A DNA stretch of 64,000 bases, from the NCBI RefSeq assembly GCF_921293095.1, contig NC_060246.1, forward strand, positions 134,726,198 through 134,790,197, written 5' to 3'. This DNA comes from Ischnura elegans (lineage: Eukaryota > Arthropoda > Insecta > Odonata > Coenagrionidae). Shown here in pieces: positions 8,921 through 21,833 of the stretch (its first letter is position 1; the number at the start of each line of letters is the position of its first letter). The translations under genes and the position numbers were made by a program. The notes under the pieces were generated by a model, which was not told the origin of the DNA, did no database searches, and worked only from the letters and a program-made list of their open reading frames with translations.

Positions 8921-11900
8921 TGTGCCGTGTATTTCCATTTCAAAGAAAGCTTCCAACAGGTGGGATACGAGGGAGGAGAAGGTAATCCGACTATTTTCAC
9001 TGGGCTGCTGGTCTCCTTTATAATACAATGTAATAATATCTTGTTCTTTATAATACGAAATGGCTGCCACTATTATCATGAAAAATACGAGCATACTTCA
9101 ATGGTGGTATAAAAATTAAAAGGAGGTTTGGCTTTAGTTCTCTCCTGATGAAAAGCAGAAGGCAAGAGAAAACAAATCGTAATGTCATCACGCCATCAAA
9201 AAGCCTTATTCAATCTAATGATCGAATTTTGTTGACACATTTTCTCGGTTCTCGTCTGGAATGACAATATACTTAAGAAATAATGAAATACTCTTAGAGC
9301 TGGTTTAGATGAAAACAAGATTTTTTCTTTAATTCTACTTAAAATTTCCGTTTTTGTTTTCATGAAGTGTTTCCTAAAAGTATTTGGAGTAAAGGAGTTT
9401 TAAATATCAATACTCAAGGCTTATGGGACGATTCCGTGCGAAGAATGAAATAATGGCTACATTACCTCCCAATCAGTCCCAGGTTTTTTGCCGATGACTG
9501 GTTTACCCATTATAACCCAATATTGCTTCTAAGCAACAGTAAAAATTTATACATTTTCAGATCTATTCAGAAAAGATTTAAACTACGTGTTATTTTTTGA
9601 TGTTAAGTTTAATGGCGAAATATGTAACTGCCACAATAATTACGAATGAGTAAAAGATTTTCATATTTTTAAAATGAAAAGTCTTGAAATTTGAAGTTTC
9701 CCAGTTGCAGCTCTGGGTATGAAAGGGTCAAATGCGAATATGACAAAAGAATGTTAACAATGGAAAAGATAAGAAACCTTGGACGTTATTAACCTATAAT
9801 TAAGCGTCAGTGTCTACGACATTTATTTTTTTAACAGCATGGATTTGGAAAAACTGTGGTTTAGAACTTCCAAAACGTATGGAAACCAATGGAATTCGCT
9901 CTATGAGTGAAGATGGCGTACATACATTTAGAAAAGCCGCATAATAGTTGGGCATTTCAGTAACGCATTATATTTCAATAAGCCTTGAAAATATTTCCAT
10001 TGCAAAAACCCGGATGTGAATCAATCAGTCAATAATTATCGATTGAAATTGCTTTAGAATTAAACTCACTCTTAAGATCCTGAAAGAGATTGTAGACTAT
10101 ACCTTTGACACGCTGGTGCACCTCAACACCTTCATCCGCTTGGATTTCTAAGGATTCCTAGGTTTCAATGAGAAGTAGACGTTAAAACATCCTTCATTTT
10201 TAACCCTAATGAGATAAAAATTAAAGATAACTATAAAACTATTAAGATACCTGTCATGGGAAATTTGGAAACCGCCAACAATTAAAATGAACGGTATAAA
10301 TATTATATGTTGAACGAGGCGATTGATTTCAATGACTTGCTTTTTTTTCAACGAAGAAAAGCCTCACCTCACCAACTGGATCGACAAATTAAAACTATGG
10401 TATCACAGTTTCCTCAAGAAATCGTAACCCTAGTTCCACTGTATACTTAATCGTCTGATGCTGTGTCCTACTTTCCCCCGCTACTTATTTATTCCCTACA
10501 TATTTTAGTATAAATCCTAACTGAGCTTGCGCATACCTCACCTTTTGAGAACGCGAATAAACTTTGAGACCGGTTGAGGTCAATTAAATGTGCGGCTAAA
10601 AGTAAGTTTTTTCGAGGCACGCTTAAATAATTTAAATGCAATGACCTTAACCTGATAGAGAGGAAAGAGTGAATGGAGGACATAAATTGGGTGCGATTCT
10701 ATGATTGCTGTTTTAAGAAGTCTATGGAGCCTGGGTAATTGAATTTTATTTCGGCAGTTAGTCATTACCGTCGGGAGTATGTTGTGAAGAAATAACTGGC
10801 CATTAAGTTTGATAGGAACGTGACCCTCTTAATGACCATGCTCCCTTCAATCTTGCATCCAACCATTAATTTAATATTGACTTTATTTGAGTTGTGCTGT
10901 TTTTAATACTTTTGATGATATTGTTTTCAAAGCGATGGATTACTGCCTCTAAAATCCTGCCGTATGCAGACTGTCCCGCAGGTCGTGTGTCATTTTTGAC
11001 CTCTAGTTTTGATAACTTCGCATCAAGCAATATTCCTGAAAATTGGCAACAACCTTTGCTGCTGCATCATCTCCTTCTTCTCTAAGCTTTATCGAAGTAG
11101 TAAATGATAGCTCCGTAGTCGATCTCTCTCGTAAGTCCGTGATTTTTCTCCGCTTTGTTCTTTCACAGGAAGTCTCAAAATTTATCCTAGGCCTCCCTCC
11201 ACCAGAATATTCAGAGAACCCTGAAACTGAATTGCAACAATGCCGTTATATGGGCAAAATTTCAATGATGAGGACTAAAACTTTAGACCACAGCAAAAGA
11301 ACTAACCCGTGCTTGATGATTCTGGAAAGGTTTTGTAAATAATAGATGGAAATACGATTATTTATTTTCGAACCTTATATTCACTCGCCTACATGGTTTC
11401 CATTTCTGGAAATACGAGTTAAAACATTTGTTCCTCATGAAATTTCCCAAAAAATCCTTTCTCTCTGCACCTCCTTCAATGCTAATCGGGAAAGTTGTGT
11501 TGGGTGCAAGGAATGCTTTACAATGTTGACCGTTTGACCTCACAATGTGGGTCCAAACCAAAAATTTGAATTTGCCTTATAGATGGCTAAGTTCTGACAA
11601 CACTATCTCAAATTCGGACGGTTTGAGACAGGTGTCTTAAACAAAGTGTGATAACATTAAAAAAAATAAAAGCAAAAAAAACAACTCTTTGTTTGCAAAT
11701 GAATGCTTTATTTTCAGTTTTATGAACTTTTGGTTTTTAATTTCATTGTACAAGTAAATAAATTAATCGTTTTTTGCCCTCCTGCAAAGTTGCTATTTTT
11801 GAGATACGTGTTGTTAGAACTAAGCCACCGTTAAGGGGTTTCAATGATAAAAAAATCGAGATAGAAAAAAGTCTGAATTCCATTAACCATGATGAAAATT

Positions 11901-12119
11901 CTTTGGTTTTCGGACACGAGAAAACAGAAAATAACACTTTCATTTACGAAAATTCAGCCGTTGACCAAGTAAGGTCACAGTTAAGGTCATAAGGGTGGCC
12001 AAAAGAATAGCAGGCCAACGAAAGTGTTGATGCTATGATTTTAAAGGGTGCCCAAGTCAAGTTTATCTTCCCATTTCCGTCTTTCTGTGATGAGTATGGA
12101 CAGGAGTGGGTGCTTTTGA
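8921..12119. other. Long AT-rich region, no supported gene
   Basis: The open frames here, including 11043-11342 and 11346-11537, have no recognisable domain, and I could not tie any to splice signals forming a plausible exon. No transposon ends were recognised. Confidence 0.4.
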
Positions 12120-12560
12120 AATGAGGACGTCGAGGGTGGGCGAAGAAGGCTAAGGTCAGGGCAATAGGGGTTTGAGGAGTGCGGGGGGTAGGACCGTGAC
12201 GGTGGACAAGGATCAGGGTGAGATGGCGAGGGAGGGGAAGGTATGGGAGAATGAATATACACACACCTCCCCTCCACTGAACACCCCCTGCCACTCCCCC
12301 CTTCCCCTCTTCGGAAGCCCTCCCTCGCAAATCGATACACACGCCTGAATCCCACATGGGCCGGGCGACCACGTGGGCGGGCCCAGTCAGCTGATGTTTT
12401 CCCGTGACGTCACGCGCGTGCTCCCTCCCCTGCCCTTCCTCTGCTGTCGGAGGATTGGTGGTGGGGAGAGGTGGGGAGCAAGGATGTGGGACTGTCGGAG
12501 AAGGTTGCGGGGAGCAGCGACGTGAGTGGGGTAGCCGTGGGTACCAAAACACTCGACACC
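12120..12560. promoter_or_regulatory. GC-rich island with CACGTG, CAGCTG and TGACGTCA
   Basis: This 440-bp stretch is far richer in GC and CpG than its AT-rich surroundings. Within 50 bp (12370-12420) it contains CACGTG, CAGCTG and a full CRE palindrome TGACGTCA (12405-12412) followed by CGCGCG. Long minus-strand open frames (up to 202 codons) are proline- and arginine-rich low-complexity translations of the GC bias. A CpG-rich promoter for an unseen transcript is possible. A degenerate GC-rich repeat is the main alternative. Confidence 0.35.
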
Positions 12561-14164
12561 CGCACCACGCATAAGTACACGCATTCAGATAGGATATCTA
12601 GCTACTACGAAGGGTGATTCGAGAATAGTGTAAAATACTTCAGAATGTGTTTTGAGAGATAGCTATAAAAGTACTTTCCGATGTAGAAATATACTAAGGT
12701 AACTTATTTTTTCGAGCCTGGGCAACATGGATACGCCAAACATTTAGGAAATTTTGATAAAAATAATGAAATTTTCCTGATTTCAAAATTTAACTGAGAT
12801 TAATTCGATTAGACTAGACCTAAAATAGGTAGATCAAACGCTAACTAGACTAAAATTAACTCGATTTTTACGAAATTTGATCGCTAATACTTACCTTTTA
12901 TCCCGGTCAATGAATTTCTTTCCAGAAACTGAAAAAAAAAATATCGAGCCCTTGTAATTCTATCACCGCCGAATGCATTTACTAAATGTTAAAATATGAA
13001 ATTTATCACGGTAGAAAAAGAAAGGAAAATATATTTAAATATAAAACCTCTCTTATAAAAAAAAAATTAAATTTTCTCTGTAAAAGTAAAATAAACTTCA
13101 TTTTCTCAAATTTCATCATTAATATTTCGATTTTTTTATAATGAGGGCACGTAAAGTTTCGTTGCGTTTACTACCCCAACTGCATCCATGAGCCTACCAA
13201 GTTTCAAGATGTCACAATCGCAAATGTCTCCTGAAGTCATCATCAATTCCAGAAAAAAAACATTTGTTATTAAAAGATATAATAGGTAACTTTTTATGGT
13301 TCCACACGAATAACTTACACAAATCGACACCACATTGAACATTTGTGGCTAAGTAGTAAACTTTTAAATCCATATCAGGGTGAAAAAAACATCATCTCAT
13401 GGACTGCAAAAATATAAGTTTGTGGAATAGTACTGTGTTTTTATTTCACCATGAATCATTTCATTCATTGATTCACTATTGCTCTTTCGAATTGAAAAGT
13501 AAACTAGATGTGGAAAAATACCATAAAAATGAATTTTTTCAGTTGTAAGTCGGTGTGAAGGTTTCCGGTCAAAGTTCGTCTACAAAGTATGGTAAACAAC
13601 GAGTTTCACAGCTACAATGCTGATTCGGAAAACTAAAGAGACGAAAACGAAGAGAATTCTTCAGGCTTGCTTGACCCAGATTGACATCGACGGTTTTCTT
13701 GATAGAGAGCCCTCAACGCAATTGTGTAAGCAAGATTATCTAAACCTCAGGGTTAACTACGTCTCCATTGATAGTTAAGCAACACGACCTTCGATTGTTT
13801 AGCGATAAAGTAATATTTGAGGCTCCTGCATACGATCGAGATATACATCTCGATCATTCCACCTGAAATCAACAAAGTTTTCTCTTGGGGCATTTGTTAA
13901 ATTATGTTATGTATTTAATGTCTTATATTTAAAATTAAATATTCATTAGGCACGGCTGTATGGTAATTTGGTGAATAAATAGAAAGAATGATATGGCTGA
14001 AGTCACGATTTTAGCAAAAATAAGTAAAAATTTAAATTCGCATAAAACGCCCATATTATTTTTTTCCCTAAAAGGTCTAAGGGTATTTAGTTTGAGGTGA
14101 ATAGAGACCTAAACAGAAATTTTATGATTTAAGCATACCGGGACTAGCCACGGGGATAACTTTT
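12561..14164. other. AT-rich, no gene seen
   Basis: The short minus-strand frame at 13136-13342 has no recognisable features. Nothing else is supported. Confidence 0.45.
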
Positions 14165-14400
14165 AAGGCCGTTTCACACGGGGCACGTACTTACACAATC
14201 CGACGTGTGTACGAAGGCGCAGTCAAAATTGCGTCGTGTAAAGCGATGAATTGCTAGATCACATGCTAGAATGTGTGGAAGTGAGATGGCAAAATAGCCC
14301 CAGTTATAATTTCGTTCATGCATTCGCGCAATTCAACGCCATTTTAGAAATTAATGCAGTTCTAACCTGCGCAATTCCGTGCCCCGTGTAAAACGGCCTT
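14165..14400. mobile_element. MITE with 23-bp terminal inverted repeats
   Basis: The left end reads AAGGCCGTTTCACACGGGGC and the right end, read inward on the other strand, reads AAGGCCGTTTTACACGGGGC. Each end continues to a matching CACG or nearby base. The 236-bp body has no coding potential. GGCCGTTTCACACGG-type ends are known from several MITE families, including PIF/Harbinger-like ones. The flanking bases (TTT before, TAC after) do not settle the target-site duplication, so the superfamily is left open. Confidence 0.7.
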
Positions 14401-17333
14401 TACAGGAGCCACCCGCAATGCACAAATGGTGCGAAATATCCACAGAGAAAACGCCTTGACCAGGATCCTGTTCAAGACGAATCATTTTTTCTCCGTGGAT
14501 TTTTCAGAAAATTTCATCAAAATCTGAGACCTTGAGGAACAAACATTTGTTTTATTTCAGGTGGAATGACCTAGCAATTAAAATACATGTGATTTTCTCT
14601 AATATATTTGTCCTTAAATGAAAAATTGACCAAATTAATACCACAAACATTTTCAAGCCACGACGTGGCTCGCGCGGGAAATTGGTTTCCCTGGTGGATA
14701 ACATCATTATCTGCGCGGAAACGTGAATATGGGTGGGGAAAGCGCGTTTCTAACCAATATGAAATCACTCAAGCAAACACCAAGCAGCCGAGATGAGCCT
14801 GTAAGGCATCATCTGTTTGCCTACATGCTTGGATTCCATCCCTAGTCACTAATTCAGAATAACTAAATAGGAGGGGCAATCTATGCTTAAGCTAATTCCT
14901 CAAGAGATGACGGTCGTAATGCCTCTATATTTAATTGGTAGGTTAAAGAGGTCATATCTCTATTACTTATTATGCGGGAGGGATAAATTTTCATTATTTA
15001 AGTACCTACTCTAGGTCTATCTTTATTCTTACCATATTATTCGACATTAAGTAAATATTTATGAAAGTGGAATCGAGTTTCAATAGGTGCCAAATTAAGT
15101 GATGATTTATGAAATATCCTTGTGCGACCTACGACAGATTACGCATTTTTTTCTGGACCAACTAAAATATATTATATACCCTTATGTTTTCAATAAATGA
15201 ATTGAGAATTAAGTTATTCTATTGCTCCATTTTCTTTATTAGTTAAGAATTAATGTACACTGACCTGATATTGGGACTTCATATCAACCATTTAGCTTTT
15301 AAACCATATCAAGGGGGTGTAATGTAAATGTTGCGGTGGCTAAGGGGAGATAGGTCAGAAAATGTTCATATCTCTACACCGTAAAGCTCCAGTTCGTGAG
15401 GTTTTTCAGAGAATATCCTTAAAAAAGTATGACTGGGTTATCTCATGGCCTGCTTGGTCCTCTCTGCAAGAAAGTGTCTTGGTCCAATCGAAAAGTATGA
15501 AAAACCTTTTTTTGCAGCACACAAATATATTAGAAAATATGGTATTAAAAATAAACAATCCATTGTGGGCAGTTTTTGCCGAAATCTTTGCAGAATGAAA
15601 GAATTTATGCGCGGCCAAGAGCATGGAGCAACAGAGAATATATATGAAGTGTACTTTTTTAAGAATTACTACAAAATATTGATCAAAATAATTTATAAAA
15701 ATACCAGAAAGTGGGAAATAATCAAAAGTGATAAATATACCTGATTTAACGAACTAAATATATTGCAAAAGCATTAAAATAATAGCGCCACAATTGGCAA
15801 AAAATGAATTCCGTCAGAGTTAAAACACGAATTAAGAGAATAAAAAATAATTTTATGCTATCACCAAGTCAGATATTTTAGGCGCCTTCTATTAACTAGG
15901 GGCTCGGAGTACAGGTAAATCATCATTTTACGCTTTTTCATGCGATCAAAGTGTACGATAATGGAAATTCAGGTCATTTTCTGCCCCCATTCCATTTACA
16001 TCGACCAATTGCACAGCTATGAAAAATTTCATAAAATATTTTTCCCCTATCACTACATTAGATTAACAATGAAAGCGGAACACGAAAAAATTATATTCAG
16101 GAATCAAAAAAATGTGAAACAAACATTCTGTTCCCCGGCTTAAATCTGGAATGCTAGCCTATTTGGAGAATGCGGCACAACGGACGTGGAAAGTTATTTT
16201 ATGATCTGGTAATATCAAGCAGGCACTCACGAGCTTTACATGGTGAGAGAGGGAATGGTCTGAATTTTTTTAGGCTTTTAATTTTTTCAGCATATAAATA
16301 TTTATGGCTGGTTTTTCCAAGCGTGAAACAGATACATTGTTTGATGCCAAATAAAATGTGGAAACAGAGTTCGAGAGCATCATATTTACTTTAAAATAAT
16401 ACAAGGGCAAAAACCTCAATTCCAAATTGTTTGTTTTCCCTCAATAGGCAAACTTTCCTGGTCCCCTTCACTGCGCAAAACACTCGTTAAACTAAAACAG
16501 AATCGATAGATTGATACACTTTGGTCAAACTCTCATTCAATTTTAGGTAAATTATACATTGTGTTTGTGTTCTGTGAAAAATTCCGAATACTCTTGGCAC
16601 CGATTTGATGTAAATATCAATACTACAAGTACACAAATTAAAATAATTGGCATGACAGGCCAACCGGAAACTATAAATTTTGAAACGTTTTACCTTATAG
16701 TTGAATATTTGAGGTGGTGCAGAGGAATTCTTCACTTTTTACAAAATATGCAAACAAACATGCACCAGCTGTAATTTGTGGAAATTATACCTTGAATAAG
16801 GTTTGGAATCAAGCTCACTCAACCCAAGTTCCAAAACGATCCGGAGAGATGCATTGCCTTATTGTAAATTCCAGTCATACCTGGGATGGGATCCACATTG
16901 AATGAGATTCATTAAGCTATCAACGCGAATGCCCACGATTCGAATGAACATGAGAATCCTCTGAGAAAGTCAATTACACTCATTTTCTATCAAAAGGCAC
17001 ATAGGTATGAACCGCTTAGCCTTGCTTTCACCCCTAGGACTTTCCAATAGAAATGTATTTTCGAGAACCTTCAAATAGAATTTTAATGCCTCCACTATAA
17101 AAATGCATGATTGAATTCTAAAGACCTGTTTTGAAAAAAAATTGAATATGTATCATACAAGAAGGAACTCTTTCTTTTCACTTGAATGAACTCATTTGGT
17201 TTTACAAAATGTGATCGTTTGAATTGAACTCTCCAAACCATTGTGTTATTTTACAGACCCTTTAATTCGGAACTGAATTTCTCTAGGAGGATAATAATCT
17301 TGGTGTTCAGGTAACGGTTGTAAGACCACCGAA
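14401..17333. other. AT-rich, no supported gene
   Basis: Overlapping short frames at 15362-15744, 15940-16143 and 16487-16905 have low-complexity composition and no recognisable domain or splice-consistent continuation. Confidence 0.4.
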
Positions 17334-17395
17334 TAGGGTGGTTTCCTATTTTTTTTTATTACCCAAATCGAAAGATTATTACTCCTGGAGTACGT
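17334..17395 (+). repeat. Terminus related to the THAP element's end
   Basis: TAGGGTGGTTTCCTATTTTT and the following AAATCGAAAGAT block resemble the left end of the element at 19697 (TAGGGTTGTTCACCAT, then AAATCGAAAGAT). It is probably an end of a second, diverged member of the same transposon family. I did not find its opposite end. Confidence 0.4.
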
Positions 17396-17510
17396 ATTTC
17401 GCGCTTTTAGATTTTTAAATGACGATATCTAATTTTCGCTATTAAATGAAAAGTGAAAATTAGTGCGTGAAAACGCGACAGCTAAGTATGGGTATTATTA
17501 AAATCCCGTG

Positions 17511-18395
17511 TGACGTCATTCCGTTTCCAGCTGCCGCCGTGTGAGGCCAACATGGTACAAGGATATGAGCGCCGATACGATGCAGGCTGCTAGCAGGTAG
17601 CGCTTGGCTTAAATAAGGATTATTAATACCTTATCAAACGAAGGAAACTTTCCGAGCACAGGCAATTTTAATACGTGATTATTAAGAATTGTTTCCCTGG
17701 CATCTGTGCCGCATGCATGCATTGGTAATCTCAGACGATGTATAACTCCTGACTACTCGTATAGAATCTAGGCCCCTGTGACGTCACGTAGAGTGGCATC
17801 GCATGGGCGCCAGCCTGTCCTTTTCCAAATGAAGTTAAAATTGACCATTAACATTCGTCTAAAATTAGATTTCTGGAACCAAATAATTTGTGTATTATGA
17901 ATAACCTAATGTTGGATAATGAATCGCAATCAATGCCTTTCGTTTTCTTTAATGAAGGAAACTAACCTATTACAGGGCTCAGCACCGTGTACGAACTCGT
18001 GCTTTAAAAAGTAGCTAAGCTGTACTCTGGCCTTCTTCTTGTTTTCTCCTGAAATTAATGGATCGTCAAGAAACATACCTTTCTAAATGTAGCGGCAATG
18101 GACACGATGGTCTTACATTCATTGTGCTTTCTAGATACGATGGTGCGAAATGCGAGTTTCTGATGATTTTTCTGCATCACCCAATTTTGACCATTTGAAT
18201 GGGAAAATTAACGAACGTATCAGAAATAATTCATTTGGATTCCAAACACCGTCATTTAAAAGCCTAAGTTTAGGCTGGAGATGAACTCAAATAAAAACAA
18301 CTTGCCTTGATTGGTGATTGCTGTGACGTCATCCCAAGCATCGCATTGGTCGAGACCGTCTTGAGCCTTAGCGGAGATTCAAAACAATGACGTCA
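17511..18395. promoter_or_regulatory. Cluster of four TGACGTCA palindromes
   Basis: The full CRE palindrome occurs at 17511-17518, 17779-17786, 18324-18331 and 18388-18395. A fifth copy at 19871 is inside the neighbouring transposon. The related transposon end at 17334 suggests these copies may ride within a degenerate element rather than mark a host enhancer. No coding sequence is seen between them. Confidence 0.35.
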
Positions 18396-18599
18396 TTAGC
18401 AAGGAGGACATTTTGCATGAGCACATATAGCTCTACTCTATTAAATTACCATATAAATGGGCTCTATTACTGTAAATTAACTGCGTGACATCAACAATGG
18501 ATACCTATTACTATTATTTACGAAATAAATGTCGCAAAGTTGCTTTCGTGATAACACTCCATTAATATGCATAGGGAAATATGGGATGAAGGAACGAAT

Positions 18600-19060
18600 G
18601 GGGTCTGGGGTGATCTATAGTAAGAAATGGCGAAAGAGAAAGACGACGTCACCCGATGACATTGGAAGCGGGGCATGCCGGGACGTCGCCCGTCGCCATG
18701 GAGAGCGGGTTACCCGGAGTGCCTCCACGTGGATGACGCGAGCGGAGACAGAAAGAAGGGAGCGGAGGACGAGACACAATGCAGCCCAGCAGTCATCTTT
18801 TAATGAAAGCCAGCCAAAGTGAAGGGAAAATGGAGAGAAAGTAAATGAAGGGCGCGTTCCGTTCCCTGCTTTCCAATCGCACGTGCTCCGCTCCGACAGA
18901 TGCTTTCGCGAACTTGTGGGGAGGGGAACAAAAGATCCGCGTGGCGTGTGTGCGATATTTCGATATATCGGCTCGGACGTCGGATATTGCGTAGCGTTTT
19001 AATCTCGCACGCTTTTGATCCGCATGAAGGAGAAAGTATAGGTGTAAGATCTAAGATTCT
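18600..19060. other. GC-rich stretch, no recognised product
   Basis: CpG-rich sequence includes GACGTCACCC, CCATGG and CCACGTGG. The 97-codon plus-strand frame at 18529-18822 is arginine/serine/threonine-rich without a known domain. It could be a promoter or first exon, but nothing proves it. Confidence 0.3.
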
Positions 19061-19078
19061 CCCGGTGTATCTAGTGCG

Positions 19079-19200
19079 GAAAGGTTTCTCGGGATTCCCA
19101 CCGGGTAATTTTCTCCACGTCTCCAGACGTTTCGAAAAGCGACTTGGCTTCCATCCTCAGGGGATCTTTTAATTGGGTGCTTTCCATTCATGCGACTCAC
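19079..19200 (-). mobile_element. Penelope-like terminal fragment with hammerhead-like core (minus)
   Basis: On the minus strand this reads ATGGAAAGCACCCAAT, then CCTGAGGATGGAAGCCAAG, then CTTTTCGAAACGTC, then AATTACCCGGTGGGAATCCC. It is an inverted, diverged copy of 25135-25275. The core CUGAGGA (19154-19160), a hairpin with partly paired arms, and GAAAC (19129-19133) match the catalytic core layout of a hammerhead ribozyme. The downstream frame gives I-T-R-W-E-S-R-E-T-F, also found in the other copies. It is only a fragment; no reverse-transcriptase frame is attached. Confidence 0.55.
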
Positions 19201-19210
19201 GCGTCGACTC

Positions 19211-19696
19211 ACGGAAACTGGTTATAACTCTCAAATTAACCTAACTGGTGAATTATATCAGAAATCACAAATATTGTTAAATTCTGTGATTAGATATATA
19301 TATGATATAAATATCCGGGAGCATATCACTCCTTACTACACAAAGTTACAGTGGTTGAAACCCCAACAGAAAACTAAATTCCTGCTATCTGTGTTTGTAT
19401 ATAAAATCTTGTCATCCAAAACACCTGATTATCTCTATAAAATGATTAGATGTCACCAGAGTGAAACTTGTAGAATAGTAAGAGCTAGAAGACGTTTTAA
19501 AATTCCAAATTGCCGAACTACGGTGTACTAATTGTCAACCTTAAACTCTGCCATAAGAATATGGAATGAAATACCGGACGACATTGTTAACTGTAACACT
19601 GTAAATCAATTCACAATGAAAATGTTTGTTCATTTATTTGAAAAATATTATTGTAATTAAAATACTGTAATACTATGCATCATTAATACTGTAAAA
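19211..19696 (+). pseudogene. Non-LTR retrotransposon 3' end, part 1
   Basis: The plus-strand frame contains I-R-Y-I-Y-D-I-N-I-R-E-H-I-T-P-Y-Y and L-Q-W-L-K-P-Q-Q-K-T-K-F. This is typical of the region C-terminal to the reverse transcriptase in CR1/Jockey-like LINEs. After a stop near 19531 the similarity goes on (S-A-I-R-I-W-N-E-I-P-D-D-I, then F-V-H-L-F-E-K-Y-Y) to a stop near 19660. The 3' untranslated part is interrupted at 19697 by the THAP element and resumes at 24361. It is 5'-truncated and dead. Confidence 0.65.
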
Positions 19697-19891
19697 TAGG
19701 GTTGTTCACCATATTTTTTTTATTTAAGAAATCGAAAGATCGTGCTTCAGAAGGAGCAATGACAATAATATTATGCTATTTTCTTAATTGTACATGTTTA
19801 GAGAAGGCTTTAAACAGTGACAAATTTTACGTTACGCCAAAAAGCCCTACTTCCATCTTGAATTGATGTGTGACGTCACAAGCCTGTAGAT

Positions 19892-21044
19892 GCCCTACTG
19901 CAGTGTTGTTTAAGTGGCTCAGCAGGGTTATTCCACTTTTTTTCAAGATCTCCAGCGTCTGCCGCCAGATCAGTGTTTAAAGAAAATCCAAATTTATCCT
20001 TTAATAAGAGCAATAATAAGCAAAATTACCCTTACTTGTACATATTTATTGCTCATCGTATCATAAATAGCACTACAACGTACACATTTCACGAGTTGTC
20101 TTTTTGATACGAATTATTCGAATATATTCCGAATCAACTGATTCAATGAAAAACTTGACTCACAATAAATATAAAACACTAATAAAACATGATAATCGGT
20201 TTTCCAATCACTATGCACACGCTAAAAGAATTTGCACTCCTTGAATTTCGAAAGATTCTCCACACCTCACTTCTCACTCATCACTAACGACTTAGAATCA
20301 GTTTACGTTATTTCACATTGACATTTCGAGGACAATGAAATGAATAGGCTGAAACAAATAGCTAAACCGGTTATTGTAACATCAAAAAACTTCGAATTTC
20401 ACTATTACTCTTACCCGTACTCTTACCGTAACCAAAATATGACCAAAACAAAAACAAACAACAGCGCAACGAAATTCGTGAAATGTAAACACTCGTGAAT
20501 GCTCAAAATGAATAGGTAATAAAATCAAACGGAACTTAGAAGCGAACAAACGATTGAAAATTAATATGCGTTCGATGTATCCCTAAAGCACAACTAGCTC
20601 AAATATGAAAAATATCCCCTAGGCAATAGTTAGATACCTTAGATCGAAATGTATAGGGTTGATTGAACTAGCATGGAAGAAATAAATAATTTCGTCGAAG
20701 CAGTTACATTCACAACTCACTTCACTCTTTACTTCATCGTCCATATGCAATCATTCACTTAGGGGTACATTAAGGGCACAAATTGTGTTCACTTGCACTA
20801 GAAGCACAATGAAAGTTCACTGCACGTAGGTAGTTTCCTTGCAAATGCAGCTATACAAAACTTTCAATTCCTGTCAACAATTACACTACATACGTTGCCT
20901 GCCTAACTTGAAGAATGGATTTTATATCGCCTTGATCCATCCGGAAGCTTCATGCACAACATAGGCCATTTCAAAATAAGGAATAACCTTGGCAAATGTC
21001 CAGTCGGCATGCTGAGTACTCAGCTTGGCATCGAGCGATCGAGG
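19892..21044. mobile_element. Candidate nested insertion in the left arm of the THAP element
   Basis: The right arm reads continuously from ACAAGCCTGTA to the 31-bp block at 24118-24148, whereas on the left these two pieces (about 19881 and 21057) are 1.15 kb apart. That gap suggests an insertion. Its borders carry GATGCC and GGTTATTCC in inverted orientation (left about 19893 and 19927; right about 20972 and 21029), and a perfect GCTGAGTACTCAGC palindrome sits near the right border. No coding sequence is seen. A deletion in the right arm is the alternative. Confidence 0.35.
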
Positions 21045-21056
21045 GTACAGGCCAGC

Positions 21057-21087
21057 CATGGCCACCTATAATACAGGCCGGAACATG
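21057..21087 (+). repeat. Inner inverted repeat, left copy (31 bp exact)
   Basis: The block CATGGCCACCTATAATACAG and the next 11 bases are the exact inverse complement of 24118-24148. Similarity extends further outward and inward with mismatches. It is part of the long inverted arms of the THAP element. Confidence 0.85.
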
Positions 21088-21239
21088 GAATTTTGGCAAC
21101 GCTGTGCCGGGGTGCGATTGTGTTTGCTTAAGAGCATGGCGACTTATGCGTGAAGAGTGTCCGTGTGACCTAAGAAGCATTAAATCTCTTGTTAAAAAGG
21201 CAGAACTGGACTTATTTTGTGGATATCCCATTGGCTAAA

Positions 21240-21520
21240 GGTACGTACAATAGTTTAAAGATATTTTTTGGGAGCTGAAGGAGGAAAATCACGTTTATTA
21301 CTTCAAAAGTATTGTGATCACATGCCGGCCGGCCATTAATGGAGGGGAATTGAGAGTGCAACAATACTGGTTTTAAATGGGGAAAAAGAATTATTTTTCT
21401 GTACTGTGTTTTGCCTTACGGCAAGTAAAATAGTTAAAAGATATTCTCAGTGTATTGTGAGTGGATATTCAGCAGTATTTCATCCAAAGCATTGCGTCTC
21501 TTGGCGGCCGGCCACGAAGG
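21240..21520 (+). repeat. Diverged direct duplication, unit about 180 bp
   Basis: Two segments start with GTAC/AAGTA-AATAGTT-AAAGATATT (about 21241 and 21423) and both end in GGCCGGCCA (about 21328 and 21504). They look like an old tandem duplication inside the transposon. Confidence 0.5.
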
Positions 21521-21833
21521 AACATTAAGAGAACACAAATGAAACGAAGTGTATTTGTCGGGTATTTAAATGCTGCGTTGTTTTTTATAATATTATTATT
21601 CTTGAGTTAACAGTGATTGCTATATTTGGTTGCCTTATGAATAACTATGTGTAGCTGTATCTATAATAACGTCGTATATAATTGAAGGAAGAATGGCTAC
21701 TCATTTACTCTATTAATGTTTCTAGGTACTAATGTCATTCATATTTTCCAAACTAATCATGAATGCACTCCTTTTTTTCTGTAATCAGCGAAACTATTTT
21801 TATTCATGCAAATTTCCATTGTTTTCATTTAAG

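Noticed and set aside
11944..12584. Minus-strand open frame of 202 codons and overlapping frames
   Set aside because: Proline/arginine/serine-rich translation of a GC-rich stretch, no domain, and competing frames of similar length in other phases.
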